Assembly (NCBI RefSeq): GCF_035994185.1
Contig: NZ_CP108538.1
Location: 6,699,501-6,763,500 of the forward strand
Reading direction: 5' to 3'
DNA from: Streptomyces sp. NBC_01217
Lineage (GTDB): Bacteria; Actinomycetota; Actinomycetes; Streptomycetales; Streptomycetaceae
Length of the DNA stretch: 64,000 bases
Part shown: positions 34,036 through 42,687 of the stretch, piece by piece
How positions within the stretch are numbered: position 1 is the stretch's first letter
Layout of the letters: each line of letters opens with the position of its first letter
Program-made: the position numbers and the translations under genes
Notes under the pieces: model-generated
The model's input: only the letters and a program-made list of their open reading frames with translations
Told to the model about the DNA's origin: nothing
The model's database searches: none

Positions 34036-35784
34036 ATGCTCCAGGCCATCGGACTCACCAGTGCCCGCCGCCGTGGCCTTCCGGCCGCCGTGGACGATCT
34101 CACCTTCGAAGCCCGGCCCGGTGGCGTCACCGTACTTCTGGGTGCCTCCGGGTCGGGCAAGACCATGGCCCTCCGCCTGATGCTCGAACTCGACCCGGGG
34201 CGGGGGGTCACCCACTTCCGGGGCAGACCGCTGCACCGCATTCCGCACCCCGCGCGTGAGGTGGGCGTGCTCCTTGGGGAGGTGCCGGGCCATCCCGCCC
34301 GTACCGTCCGAGGGCAGCTCCGCATGCTGTGCGCGGCCGCCGGCGTACCGGCGTCCCGGGCCGACGAGCTGCTCGAAGCCGTCGGCCTTGCCGGACTCCG
34401 GGACCAGCGCATCGGCACGCTCTCGCTCGGCATGGACCGCCTGCTCGCCCTCGCTTCGGCGCTGCTGGGCGACCCGCACACGCTCATCCTCGACGACCCC
34501 GCAGAAGGTCTTTCCGCGCGCGAGGCGGCCTGGTTGCACGAGCTGCTGCAGGCCCATGCCGCCAAGGGCGGGACCGTTCTGTACACCACGACCGATCCCA
34601 AGGAGGCCGCGCGGACGGCCGACCATGTCGTCACCATCGACGGCGGACGCCTCGTCGCCGACCAGAGCTCCGGCGACTTCTCCCGGACCCGCCTACGCCC
34701 CCGGGTCGCCGTCCGCACCCCGCACGCGGCCCGCCTCGCAGCCGTCGTCAGCCGCGAGGCCCGAGCGGCCAGACGCTCGGTCGAGGTGGTCACCGAAGCG
34801 AGCGGCCGTCTCTCCGTGTACGGCTCCACCTGTGCGGAGATCGGCGACGCGGCATTCCGGCACAGGCTCCCAGTGCACCAACTCGCCGACGAGGTCGGCG
34901 ACACCGGCGACACCGGCCCTGCTGTGTGTGAAGCGGAAGCCGAACCGCGTCCGGCCTCGCGGGCGCGGGCGTCCGGCTCGGAACTGCTGCCGCCGATCCG
35001 ACGTCGCCCATCCCGTGGCCCGCTCCACCCGCTGCGATACGAACTGCGCCGCCTCCTCGGTGTCAGAACAACAACCTTGATCATGGCTGCTGTTCTGGTC
35101 GTCTCGGTCGGGCTCTCCGTCCTCCTTGCCCGCTCCGGTCACGCTCGGCTGACCGAGGTGCTGACGGCCTGGCCGTCGGTGCTGCCGTTGCCGCCCGCGG
35201 CGGTCGGAGCCGGAGTGATCGGTGCGCTCTCGTTCGGCGACGAGTTCCGCTATCCCGCGCTGGCGGCGGGCCGAGGCAACGTCCCCCGCCGCCTGGGTCT
35301 GCTTCTCGCCAAGCTGGTGGTGTCGGCGTGCGTCGGCCTGGTGCTCGCTCTGGTCGTCGTGCTGGCCTCGGCCGAGGCCGTTCATCTGGTGTACGGCAAT
35401 GATTTGATCAAGGTTCCATCGAATTCGGTGCACCTGGGCGCGAGTTGGGCAGGGCTGACCGTGGGCTGCGCCTGGGCGGGCCTCCTGGCTGCCGGGGTCT
35501 TCAGGGTGACTGCGGCCGGTGTTGCCGCGGTACTGGCCATTCCCGTGCTCGTCGTTCCACTCGTCCGGAGCTTGCCGACCGGCCCGGCCTCCCGTCCGGC
35601 GACAGGGCTTCCTGCCGGGCTGCGCGGGCTGGTGTGGCCGCGCTGGCCGCAGGAGGTGGACCGATGGGTGGCAGCTGTCGTGCATGTGGTGGCGCACCCC
35701 GTGGGGGCCGCGTTGTCATTGTCGTTGTCGGTCCTGATCTGCGCGTATCTGTTCACCGGCGTTCGCGGCAGAGTCCGTTGGTGA
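34036..35784 (+). CDS. ABC ATPase fused to a membrane domain, degenerate motifs
   Basis: 582-residue single-chain ABC protein. The ATPase half has Walker A GASGSGKT at 36-43 but a divergent signature LSLGMDR (normally LSGGQ) and Walker B LILDDP, where the catalytic Glu is Asp154. Residues about 225-340 form a long acidic/Arg-rich linker. Six hydrophobic segments follow (MAAVLVVSVGLSVLLA to LSLSLSVLICAYLFTG), an ABC-2-type exporter layout. ATG 34036 follows GAGAGAAG. It precedes whiH by 160 bp, the arrangement I recall from S. coelicolor. Substrate unknown; the altered Walker B suggests slow hydrolysis or a non-transport role. Confidence 0.82.
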   Translation: MLQAIGLTSARRRGLPAAVDDLTFEARPGGVTVLLGASGSGKTMALRLMLELDPGRGVTHFRGRPLHRIPHPAREVGVLLGEVPGHPARTVRGQLRMLCAAAGVPASRADELLEAVGLAGLRDQRIGTLSLGMDRLLALASALLGDPHTLILDDPAEGLSAREAAWLHELLQAHAAKGGTVLYTTTDPKEAARTADHVVTIDGGRLVADQSSGDFSRTRLRPRVAVRTPHAARLAAVVSREARAARRSVEVVTEASGRLSVYGSTCAEIGDAAFRHRLPVHQLADEVGDTGDTGPAVCEAEAEPRPASRARASGSELLPPIRRRPSRGPLHPLRYELRRLLGVRTTTLIMAAVLVVSVGLSVLLARSGHARLTEVLTAWPSVLPLPPAAVGAGVIGALSFGDEFRYPALAAGRGNVPRRLGLLLAKLVVSACVGLVLALVVVLASAEAVHLVYGNDLIKVPSNSVHLGASWAGLTVGCAWAGLLAAGVFRVTAAGVAAVLAIPVLVVPLVRSLPTGPASRPATGLPAGLRGLVWPRWPQEVDRWVAAVVHVVAHPVGAALSLSLSVLICAYLFTGVRGRVRW

Positions 35785-35873
35785 TCAGAGGGCGGTGACG
35801 GATCGCCCCGAGCCGCGCAACTTCCTTCGGCATGCCCGATTTCAACCAATAACGCGTCAATTGGGGGGTGGGT

Positions 35874-35881
35874 GCCGATCA
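35874..35881 (+). promoter_or_regulatory. Candidate sigma-WhiG promoter for whiH
   Basis: GCCGATCA matches the sigma-WhiG (FliA-class) -10 GCCGATAA at seven of eight positions, 63 bp upstream of the GTG. The -35 is weak (TCAA at 35857-35860 with short spacing). In S. coelicolor whiH transcription is known to depend on sigma-WhiG. Confidence 0.5.
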
Positions 35882-35944
35882 CCCTTTCGTGTGCTTTTCA
35901 CCAAAGACCTCAAGGGGCGGCTGGGCTGCGCCGACAAAGGATGC

Positions 35945-36832
35945 GTGAGTACCCTTGCGCACACCATGATGACCGCCGCCCGCTCCGCCGATTCCGGCCA
36001 CGCCGGCCCGGGTGAACTCGACCGCTACCCGTACGCGGAGGCGCCGGCCGGCGAGCGTGCCGCTCTTCGTTCCTGGGACGGCCCCGATGCCGAGCTCGGC
36101 CGCGCGAGCCGACGGGGCTCAGCCAGCCGGGGCCGCGGCCTCCACGGCCAACTCGTTCAGCAGCTGGGTCAGATGATCGTCTCCGGCGATCTGGGCGCCG
36201 ACCGCCCCCTCGTGCCGGAAGAGATCGGTCAGCGCTTCGAGGTCTCCCGTACCGTCGTACGCGAATCGCTGCGCGTCCTTGAGGCCAAAGGCCTGGTCAG
36301 CGCCCGGCCCAATGTGGGCACCCGGGTTCGTCCCGTCAGTGACTGGAATCTGCTGGACCCCGACATCATCGAATGGCGGGCTTTCGGTCCTCAGCGTGAG
36401 GATCAGCGCCGTGAGCTGGGGGAGCTCCGGTGGACGATCGAGCCGCTCGCTGCCCGCCTCGCCGCGGGCCACGGCCGCGAGGACATTCAGCAGCGCCTCG
36501 GCGACATGGTCGAGATCATGGGGCACGCGCTCGGGCAGGGCGACGGGATCACCTGTTCCCGGGCCGACGCGGAATTCCACTCCCTGCTCATCCAGGCGGC
36601 GGGCAATCGCATGCTCGAGCACCTCTCCGGCATCGTCTCCGCGGCCCTGCAGGTCTCGGGCGGTCCCGTCACTGGCTGCGACCGTCCCAGCGAGACATCC
36701 CTCGGCCACCATGCCCGGATCGTCGACGCGCTCGCATCCGGTGACTCGGCGGGCGCCGAAGCCGCCATGCGCCAACTGCTCGTCGTCCACCACGAGGTGG
36801 AGCGAGTGGTGCCCGCGCCCCGCGAGCACTGA
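35945..36832 (+). CDS. whiH: WhiH, GntR/FadR-family sporulation regulator
   Basis: 295-residue GntR-family regulator needed, in S. coelicolor, for sporulation septation. The winged helix starts near residue 67 (LHGQLVQQLGQMIVSGDLGADRPLVPEEIGQRFEVSRTVVRESLRVLEAKGLVSARPNVGTRV). The all-helical FCD effector domain occupies the C-terminal 150 residues (IEPLAARLAAGHGREDIQQRLGDMVEIM, HSLLIQAAGNRMLEHLSGIV, HHARIVDALASGD). GTG 35945 is chosen for AAAGGA and STLAHTMM as the natural N-terminus. Position immediately upstream of hrdB supports the whiH assignment. Probable sigma-WhiG control from the GCCGATCA element. Confidence 0.92.
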   Translation: MSTLAHTMMTAARSADSGHAGPGELDRYPYAEAPAGERAALRSWDGPDAELGRASRRGSASRGRGLHGQLVQQLGQMIVSGDLGADRPLVPEEIGQRFEVSRTVVRESLRVLEAKGLVSARPNVGTRVRPVSDWNLLDPDIIEWRAFGPQREDQRRELGELRWTIEPLAARLAAGHGREDIQQRLGDMVEIMGHALGQGDGITCSRADAEFHSLLIQAAGNRMLEHLSGIVSAALQVSGGPVTGCDRPSETSLGHHARIVDALASGDSAGAEAAMRQLLVVHHEVERVVPAPREH

Positions 36833-37156
36833 GCGCGGCACGGCCAGGGTGTACGAACCATGTGTCGCCGGGCCCCAGTGGTCCGGCGGCACAATTGTGG
36901 TGGGATGGCACCCATGGTTACGTTCGTCGCAATTGAGGTGTGACTCGGGCCACGCGGATTGGGCGTAACACTCCTCGAAACAGTGCGATGACTTAAGAGG
37001 TGACCGTCGCGGAAGGAATACAGCAGCCATTAAGTGCGCTGTGCAGTTCTGAGGCGATACCCGCGCCGTCGGTACATTCCCAGCCCGACGGTCGTCGGCA
37101 CCAGCCCTCTCCAGGGCCGGGCCGGAAGCCGTTTCCATCGTTCCGAGAGGTTGTTC
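36833..37156 (+). promoter_or_regulatory. hrdB: hrdB promoter region
   Basis: 324 bases between whiH and hrdB hold the whiH terminator and the hrdB promoters. GGAAT at 37015-37019 matches the -35 of sigma-R promoters, known to drive one hrdB promoter, but the matching GTT 18 bases on reads GCT, so support is weak. GAGAGG at 37145-37150 is the ribosome site. Confidence 0.5.
36862..36892 (+). terminator. Probable whiH terminator
   Basis: 10-bp stem (GTGTCGCCGG / CCGGCGGCAC, one G-T pair) with an 11-base loop, 30 bases after the whiH stop, followed by AATTG. Confidence 0.6.
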
Positions 37157-38704
37157 GTGTCGGCCAGCACATCCCGTACGCTCCCGCCGGAGATCGCCGA
37201 GTCCGAGTCTGTGATGGCGCTCATCGAGCGGGGAAAGGCTGATGGGCAGATCGCCGGCGATGACGTGCGTCGGGCCTTCGAGGCTGACCAGATTCCGCCA
37301 ACCCAGTGGAAGAATGTTCTGCGCAGCCTCAACCAGATCCTCGAGGAAGAGGGTGTGACGCTGATGGTCAGTGCCGCGGAGCCGTCAAAGCGTGCCCGCA
37401 AGAGCGTCGCAGCAAAGAGCCCGGTCAAGCGCACCGCCACCAAGACTGTCGCGGCCAAGACGACCGTGACCAGGACCGTTGCGGCCACTGCCGCCCCGTC
37501 GGCAGAGACCGTGGACGTGGTGGCTGACGACGCTGCCGCGGTCGGCCCTGCGAAGAAGGCGGCAGCCAAGAAGACGGCTGCCAAGAAGACCGCCGTGAAG
37601 AAGACGGCGGCCAAGAAGACAGCTACGAAGAAGTCCGGAAAGCAGGACGACGACCTCCTCGACGGCGACGAGGCGGCCGAGGAAGTAAAGGCCGGCAAGG
37701 GCGAGGAAGAGGAGGGCGAGGGCGAGAACAAGGGCTTCGTCCTCTCCGACGACGACGAGGACGACGCGCCTGCGCAGCAGGTCGCCGTCGCCGGCGCCAC
37801 CGCCGACCCGGTCAAGGACTACCTGAAGCAGATCGGCAAGGTTCCCCTCCTCAACGCCGAGCAGGAGGTCGAGCTCGCCAAGCGCATCGAGGCCGGTCTG
37901 TTCGCCGAGGACAAGCTGGCCAACTCCGACAAGCTGGCGCCGAAGCTCAAGCGCGAGCTGGAGATCATCGCCGAGGACGGCCGCCGCGCCAAGAACCACC
38001 TGCTGGAGGCCAACCTCCGTCTCGTGGTCTCGCTGGCCAAGCGCTACACCGGCCGCGGCATGCTCTTCCTGGACCTCATCCAGGAGGGCAACCTCGGTCT
38101 GATCCGCGCGGTCGAGAAGTTCGACTACACCAAGGGCTACAAGTTCTCCACGTACGCCACCTGGTGGATCCGTCAGGCGATCACCCGCGCCATGGCCGAC
38201 CAGGCCCGCACCATCCGTATCCCGGTGCACATGGTCGAGGTCATCAACAAGCTCGCCCGAGTACAGCGTCAGATGCTTCAGGACCTGGGCCGCGAGCCCA
38301 CGCCGGAGGAGCTGGCCAAGGAACTCGACATGACCCCCGAGAAGGTCATCGAGGTCCAGAAGTACGGTCGTGAGCCGATCTCCCTCCACACCCCGCTGGG
38401 TGAGGACGGGGACAGCGAGTTCGGTGACCTGATCGAGGACTCCGAGGCAGTCGTGCCGGCCGACGCGGTCAGCTTCACGCTCCTCCAGGAGCAGCTGCAC
38501 TCCGTGCTCGACACGCTCTCCGAGCGTGAGGCGGGCGTGGTCTCGATGCGCTTCGGTCTCACCGACGGTCAGCCGAAGACGCTGGACGAGATCGGCAAGG
38601 TCTATGGCGTGACGCGCGAGCGCATCCGTCAGATCGAGTCGAAGACCATGTCGAAGCTGCGCCACCCGTCGCGCTCGCAGGTGCTGCGCGACTACCTCGA
38701 CTAG
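37157..38704 (+). CDS. hrdB: HrdB, principal (group 1) RNA polymerase sigma factor
   Basis: Sigma-70 principal factor, 515 residues. Residues about 75-200 are Lys/Ala-rich ([14 protein letters not shown]) then acidic ([21 protein letters not shown]), the region-1.1-side extension typical of actinobacterial HrdB. Region 1.2 follows ([29 protein letters not shown]), region 2 ([48 protein letters not shown]), region 3 ([34 protein letters not shown]) and region 4 ([33 protein letters not shown]). GTG 37157 follows GAGAGG by six bases. The gene ends at a 19-bp hairpin. It transcribes most housekeeping genes. Confidence 0.98.
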   Translation: MSASTSRTLPPEIAESESVMALIERGKADGQIAGDDVRRAFEADQIPPTQWKNVLRSLNQILEEEGVTLMVSAAEPSKRARKSVAAKSPVKRTATKTVAAKTTVTRTVAATAAPSAETVDVVADDAAAVGPAKKAAAKKTAAKKTAVKKTAAKKTATKKSGKQDDDLLDGDEAAEEVKAGKGEEEEGEGENKGFVLSDDDEDDAPAQQVAVAGATADPVKDYLKQIGKVPLLNAEQEVELAKRIEAGLFAEDKLANSDKLAPKLKRELEIIAEDGRRAKNHLLEANLRLVVSLAKRYTGRGMLFLDLIQEGNLGLIRAVEKFDYTKGYKFSTYATWWIRQAITRAMADQARTIRIPVHMVEVINKLARVQRQMLQDLGREPTPEELAKELDMTPEKVIEVQKYGREPISLHTPLGEDGDSEFGDLIEDSEAVVPADAVSFTLLQEQLHSVLDTLSEREAGVVSMRFGLTDGQPKTLDEIGKVYGVTRERIRQIESKTMSKLRHPSRSQVLRDYLD

Positions 38705-38719
38705 GTCGTAGGAGTACAC

Positions 38720-38763
38720 AGGCCGAGGGCCCGGATCCCGTGGAGGATCCGGGCCCTCGGCCT
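38720..38763 (+). terminator. hrdB terminator
   Basis: Perfect 19-bp inverted repeat (AGGCCGAGGGCCCGGATCC and complement) with a 6-base loop, 15 bases after the hrdB stop. Confidence 0.9.
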
Positions 38764-38793
38764 ATCTGAGGGTGCGGTGGGCGATGAGCGGCA

Positions 38794-38827
38794 TGACTCT
38801 GGGTGGGAATGGTTCACCACAGAGTCA
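38794..38827 (+). repeat. Inverted repeat just upstream of the secreted protease ribosome site
   Basis: TGACTCTG and CAGAGTCA (8-bp arms, 18-base spacer with partial inner pairing) end right at GGAG of the ribosome site before ATG 38837. It could be an operator or a leader hairpin. Confidence 0.5.
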
Positions 38828-38836
38828 GGAGTGCGC

Positions 38837-39667
38837 ATGTCCCGTACCGTCTTCCGTGCCATGACCGGGGTGCTCGCTCTGGTTGCCGCCACGGTTGCGA
38901 TACCGCTCGGAGTCCCCGCCCCGGCTGTTGCGGACAGCATCGTCATCGGCGGTCAGCCCGCACACGTCAAGGACAGCCCCTGGGTGGTGGCACTGTCCAG
39001 CCGTGACCGGTTCGGAGACACCCGCGCCGGACAGTTCTGCGGCGGGGTCGCGGTCGCCCCGAAGAAGGTTCTGACCGCCGCACACTGCCTGAGCCGGGAG
39101 GCTCTCGGTGTCGATGTGGGCAAGTTGCGCGATCTGCGGGTCATCTCCGGCCGGGACGCTCTGCGCGGGACCGACGGGCAGGAGACACCGGTACAGGAGG
39201 CATGGAGCAACCCCGGTTTTGATCCCACAACGAACACGGGGGATCTGGCGGTACTGACTCTGGCCGAGGCGTTGCCCGCGCAGAGCGTGATCCCGATGGC
39301 CGAATCCGGTGACGCGGCATATCAGCCGGGTACCGGCGCCGTCGTATACGGGTGGGGTGACACGAGCGGCGGCGGCGACTACGCGTCGTCACTCCGCTCC
39401 GCAGAAGTGAGCGTTCTGCCGGACAGCCTGTGCCGACAGGCCTACCCGGGCGGCACAGACGGTACGTACGACGCCTCAGCGATGCTCTGCGCGGGCGAAC
39501 TGCTGGGCGGGCACGACGCATGCCAGGGGGACAGCGGGGGACCGCTGGTGGCCCGTGGGCGGCTCATCGGCCTGGTGTCCTGGGGGAACGGTTGCGGCCG
39601 GGTCGGAAGCCCCGGCGTGTACACGCGGATCTCCGCTGCGATCGGCTGGATGCCGGGCAGCGGCTGA
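38837..39667 (+). CDS. Secreted trypsin-like serine protease
   Basis: 276-residue chymotrypsin-family (S1) protease. A signal peptide covers residues 1 to about 33 (VFRAMTGVLALVAATVAIPLGVPAPAVADS). The mature N-terminus SIVIGGQPAHVKDSPWVVAL resembles the activated trypsin IVGG end. The triad is visible: His in LTAAHC near 81, Asp in TGDLAVLTL near 132, Ser in GDACQGDSGGPL near 235 (substrate-pocket Asp five to six residues before Ser gives trypsin-like cleavage at Lys/Arg). Conserved Cys pairs (FCGG/AHC; MLCAGE/HDACQ) support disulfides. ATG 38837 follows AGGAG. It is downstream of hrdB but has its own leader after a strong terminator. Confidence 0.94.
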   Translation: MSRTVFRAMTGVLALVAATVAIPLGVPAPAVADSIVIGGQPAHVKDSPWVVALSSRDRFGDTRAGQFCGGVAVAPKKVLTAAHCLSREALGVDVGKLRDLRVISGRDALRGTDGQETPVQEAWSNPGFDPTTNTGDLAVLTLAEALPAQSVIPMAESGDAAYQPGTGAVVYGWGDTSGGGDYASSLRSAEVSVLPDSLCRQAYPGGTDGTYDASAMLCAGELLGGHDACQGDSGGPLVARGRLIGLVSWGNGCGRVGSPGVYTRISAAIGWMPGSG

Positions 39668-39694
39668 CGCTTTCACCACGCAGTTGTACGAGAA

Positions 39695-39724
39695 CGGGCG
39701 GCTCCCCCTCCGGGAAGCCGCCCG
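39695..39724 (+). terminator. Protease terminator
   Basis: 9-bp stem (CGGGCGGCT / AGCCGCCCG) with a 12-base loop, 27 bases after the stop at 39667. Confidence 0.75.
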
Positions 39725-39726
39725 CC

Positions 39727-39745
39727 GTCAGGTCCGGGACCTGAC
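39727..39745 (-). terminator. Short hairpin downstream of the DUF7455 gene
   Basis: GTCAGGTCC-G-GGACCTGAC, 9-bp perfect arms, 25 bases beyond the minus-strand stop at 39771. The one-base loop is tight, but the opposite hairpin pair suits a convergent junction. Confidence 0.5.
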
Positions 39746-39770
39746 CCTGGCTCGTCGTGGATGCGAGGTG

Positions 39771-40004
39771 TCAGTGTTGTTCCTCTTCGGCGGCTTGGGC
39801 CTGTACGGCCGTCAGTCGGTCCGTCTCATCCTGTATTTCCGCGGCGATCTTCTTGAGTTCCGGCTCGAACTTGCGCCCGTGGTGGGCGCAGAAGAGCAGT
39901 TCACCGCCGCTGATGAGGACGACGCGCAGATATGCCTGGGCGCCGCAACGGTCACAGCGGTCTGCTGCGGTCAGCGGGCTCGCGGGGGTCAGAACAGTAG
40001 TCAC
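39771..40004 (-). CDS. Small zinc-ribbon-like protein (DUF7455 type)
   Basis: 77-residue protein with a Cys pair CDRCGAQAYLRVVLISGGELLFCAHHGRKF: Cys17, Cys20, Cys38 and adjacent His residues (HH at 40-41) suggest a zinc site. The C-terminal half is a Glu/Lys/Gln-rich helix. GTG 40004 follows GAAGAGGCGAC. This small conserved actinobacterial protein often lies between hrdB and parE. Function unknown. Confidence 0.85.
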   Translation of the reverse strand: MTTVLTPASPLTAADRCDRCGAQAYLRVVLISGGELLFCAHHGRKFEPELKKIAAEIQDETDRLTAVQAQAAEEEQH

Positions 40005-40438
40005 GTCGCCTCTTCTCTAGCTCGACGAGCTGTCGTACCAGGGTCAACATCCAACCAGGCCGAAAACGTTCCCGCTCGTGGCTTTTCTTCGAAACTTCTT
40101 CTCAAGATGGCTGTCTGTTGCCGATTGGCGGCGAATGTGCCGTATTGCGTAGCGCTACGGTTTCGCGTTGCTTGTCTTGGTGGATCCTCCCGGCCGGCTT
40201 GCCGGTTTGTTCATGAGGACGTGCCCGGAGCCTAAATGGTTCATGCCTGGAAGGGAACGTGATGTGCGCTTCACTCGTACGAGGGATCGAACGTGTATAC
40301 GAGGCTGGACTAGTGTGAGGGTTCTCGGTGGGTGGCGTTACAACCGCTCTACCAGGCCTCGGTACCCTCTCAGCGGCGACCGAAGCCGAGCCCGTTACCC
40401 ACTGGGCCCCAAATGAAATTCAGCGAGGAGCGAACCGC
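40005..40438. promoter_or_regulatory. parE upstream region
   Basis: 434 bases without a gene between the divergent DUF7455 gene and parE. CGAACGTGTATACGA near 40288-40302 partly resembles an SOS box (CGAAC present, second half poor), so LexA control of parE is not supported. No riboswitch or repeat was recognised. Confidence 0.45.
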
Positions 40439-42559
40439 GTGACCGCCGATACGTCCGTGCCGTCCACTGCGCTGCTGACCGGAGCAGACCGAGACGGTTC
40501 CAACTACACCGCGCGGCACCTGCTCGTACTTGAGGGGCTCGAAGCGGTTCGCAAGCGCCCCGGGATGTACATCGGGTCCACCGACAGCCGCGGCCTCATG
40601 CACTGCCTCTGGGAGATCATCGACAACTCCGTCGACGAGGCCCTGGGTGGTTACTGCGATCACATCGAGGTCATCCTCCACGACGACAACTCCGTGGAGG
40701 TCCGGGACAACGGGCGCGGCATCCCCGTCGATGTCGAGCCCAAGACGGGCCTGTCCGGTATCGAAGTCGTGATGACCAAGCTGCACGCCGGCGGAAAGTT
40801 CGGCGGCGGCTCGTACGCCGCGTCGGGCGGCCTGCACGGCGTGGGCGCCTCCGTGGTCAACGCGCTCTCCGCCCGGCTCGACGTCGAGGTCGACCGCAAC
40901 AGCGCGACCCACTCGATCAGCTTCCGGCGCGGAGTCCCCGGGATGTTCACCGAGCAGGGGCCGGACAGCCCGTTCGACCCGGCCAACGGCCTGCTCAAGG
41001 GCAAGCGGGTGCCGAAGGCGCGCACCGGCACCAGGGTGCGGTACTGGGCGGACCGGCAGATCTTCCTCAAGGACGCCAAGCTCAACCTGGAGACGCTCCA
41101 CCAGCGCGCGCGGCAGACGGCCTTCCTCGTCCCCGGCCTGACGATCGTCGTCCGCGACGAACGCGGTCTCGACGGCGAGGGCAAGACCGAGGAGACCTTC
41201 CGCTTCGACGGCGGGATCAGCGAATTCTGCGAGTACCTCGCGCAGGACAAGGCGGTCTGCGACGTCCTGCGCCTGACCGGGCAGGGGACGTTCAAGGAGA
41301 CCGTGCCGGTCCTGGACGAGCGCGGACACATGACGGCGACCGAGGTCACCCGTGAACTCGTCGTCGACATCGCCCTGCGCTGGGGCACCGGATACGACAC
41401 CAACCTCAAGTCCTTCGTCAACATCATCGCCACCCCCAAGGGCGGCACGCATGTGACCGGATTCGAACGTTCCGTGACCAAGACGGTCAACGAGGCGCTG
41501 CGCTCCGCCAAGCTGCTCCGCGTCGCCGAGGACGACATCGTCAAGGACGACGCGCTGGAAGGCCTCACCGCGGTCGTCACCGTACGGCTGGCGGAGCCGC
41601 AGTTCGAGGGCCAGACCAAGGAGGTGCTCGGCACCTCCGCCGCCAACCGGATCGTCGCCAACGTCGTGGCCAAGGAACTCAAGGCGTTCCTCACCTCGAC
41701 GAAGCGCGATGCCAAGGCCCAGGCCAGGGCGGTCCTGGACAAGGCGGTGGCAGCCGCGCGCACCCGCATCGCGGCCCGCCAGCACAAGGACGCACAGCGC
41801 CGCAAGACAGCGCTGGAGTCGTCCTCGCTGCCGGCGAAGCTCGCCGACTGCCGCAGTGACGACGTGGACCGCAGCGAGCTCTTCATCGTCGAGGGCGACT
41901 CCGCGCTCGGTACGGCCAAGCTCGCGCGGAACAGCGAGTTCCAGGCGCTGCTGCCGATCCGGGGCAAGATCCTCAATGTTCAGAAGGCGTCCGTCTCGGA
42001 CATGCTGAAGAACGCCGAGTGCGGTGCGATCATCCAGGTCATAGGAGCCGGATCGGGGCGGACCTTCGACATCGACGCCGCTCGCTACGGGAAGATCGTC
42101 CTGCTGGTGGACGCCGATGTCGACGGCGCGCACATCCGCATCCTGCTGCTGACGCTGTTCCAGCGCTACATGCGGCCCATGGTCGAGGCAGGCCGGGTCT
42201 TCGCCGCCGTACCCCCGCTGCACCGGATCGAGCTCGTCCAGCCCAAGAAGGGCCAGGACAAGTACATCTACACCTACTCCGACGGCGAGCTGCGTCAGCG
42301 GCTGCTGGAGCTCCAGCAGAAGAACGTCCGGTACAAGGACTCGATCCAGCGCTACAAGGGTCTGGGCGAGATGGACGCCGACCAGCTGGCGGAGACCACG
42401 ATGGCCCCCCGGCACCGCACGCTGCGGCGGATCAACATCGGCGACCTGGAATCGTCCGAGCAGGTCTTCGATCTGCTGATGGGCAACGAGGTGGCGCCGC
42501 GCAAGGAGTTCATCACCAGCTCGGCCGCCACCCTGGACCGCTCGCGCATCGACGTCTGA
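40439..42559 (+). CDS. parE: DNA topoisomerase IV subunit B (second GyrB-type)
   Basis: 706-residue type IIA topoisomerase ATPase subunit. GHKL ATP site: EIIDNSVDEALGG near 65, DNGRGIPVDV near 92, GGKFGGGSYAASGGLHGVGASVVNALS near 120. The TOPRIM metal-binding motifs FIVEGDSALGTAKLAR near 482 and LVDADVDGAHIR near 560 are present. GTG 40439 follows GCGAGGAGCG. With ParC (54530-56980) it forms topoisomerase IV, decatenating replicated chromosomes; the two genes are far apart, as I recall for S. coelicolor. It ends at a perfect 15-bp hairpin. Confidence 0.96.
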   Translation: MTADTSVPSTALLTGADRDGSNYTARHLLVLEGLEAVRKRPGMYIGSTDSRGLMHCLWEIIDNSVDEALGGYCDHIEVILHDDNSVEVRDNGRGIPVDVEPKTGLSGIEVVMTKLHAGGKFGGGSYAASGGLHGVGASVVNALSARLDVEVDRNSATHSISFRRGVPGMFTEQGPDSPFDPANGLLKGKRVPKARTGTRVRYWADRQIFLKDAKLNLETLHQRARQTAFLVPGLTIVVRDERGLDGEGKTEETFRFDGGISEFCEYLAQDKAVCDVLRLTGQGTFKETVPVLDERGHMTATEVTRELVVDIALRWGTGYDTNLKSFVNIIATPKGGTHVTGFERSVTKTVNEALRSAKLLRVAEDDIVKDDALEGLTAVVTVRLAEPQFEGQTKEVLGTSAANRIVANVVAKELKAFLTSTKRDAKAQARAVLDKAVAAARTRIAARQHKDAQRRKTALESSSLPAKLADCRSDDVDRSELFIVEGDSALGTAKLARNSEFQALLPIRGKILNVQKASVSDMLKNAECGAIIQVIGAGSGRTFDIDAARYGKIVLLVDADVDGAHIRILLLTLFQRYMRPMVEAGRVFAAVPPLHRIELVQPKKGQDKYIYTYSDGELRQRLLELQQKNVRYKDSIQRYKGLGEMDADQLAETTMAPRHRTLRRINIGDLESSEQVFDLLMGNEVAPRKEFITSSAATLDRSRIDV

Positions 42560-42563
42560 GCGA

Positions 42564-42593
42564 CGCCGTCTCCACCCGCGGGTGGAGACGGCG
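42564..42593. terminator. parE terminator
   Basis: Perfect 30-bp palindrome (CGCCGTCTCCACCCG and its complement, no loop), four bases after the parE stop. Confidence 0.8.
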
Positions 42594-42687
42594 ACTCCAC
42601 CCATGATCAACCCCTGAGCCGATCTCACGGCCCGGCCGTTTCCGTAGCGTCGAAGGCGTTCAGTCTTCCCGCATCTCGGAGGCAGCC

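Noticed and set aside
40288..40302. SOS box upstream of parE
   Set aside because: Only the CGAAC half matches; the second half (ATACG) does not fit GTTCG.
40370..42628. Over 700-codon minus-strand frame opposite parE
   Set aside because: Same pattern of a shadow reading frame in GC-rich DNA; the plus strand has unmistakable GHKL and TOPRIM motifs.
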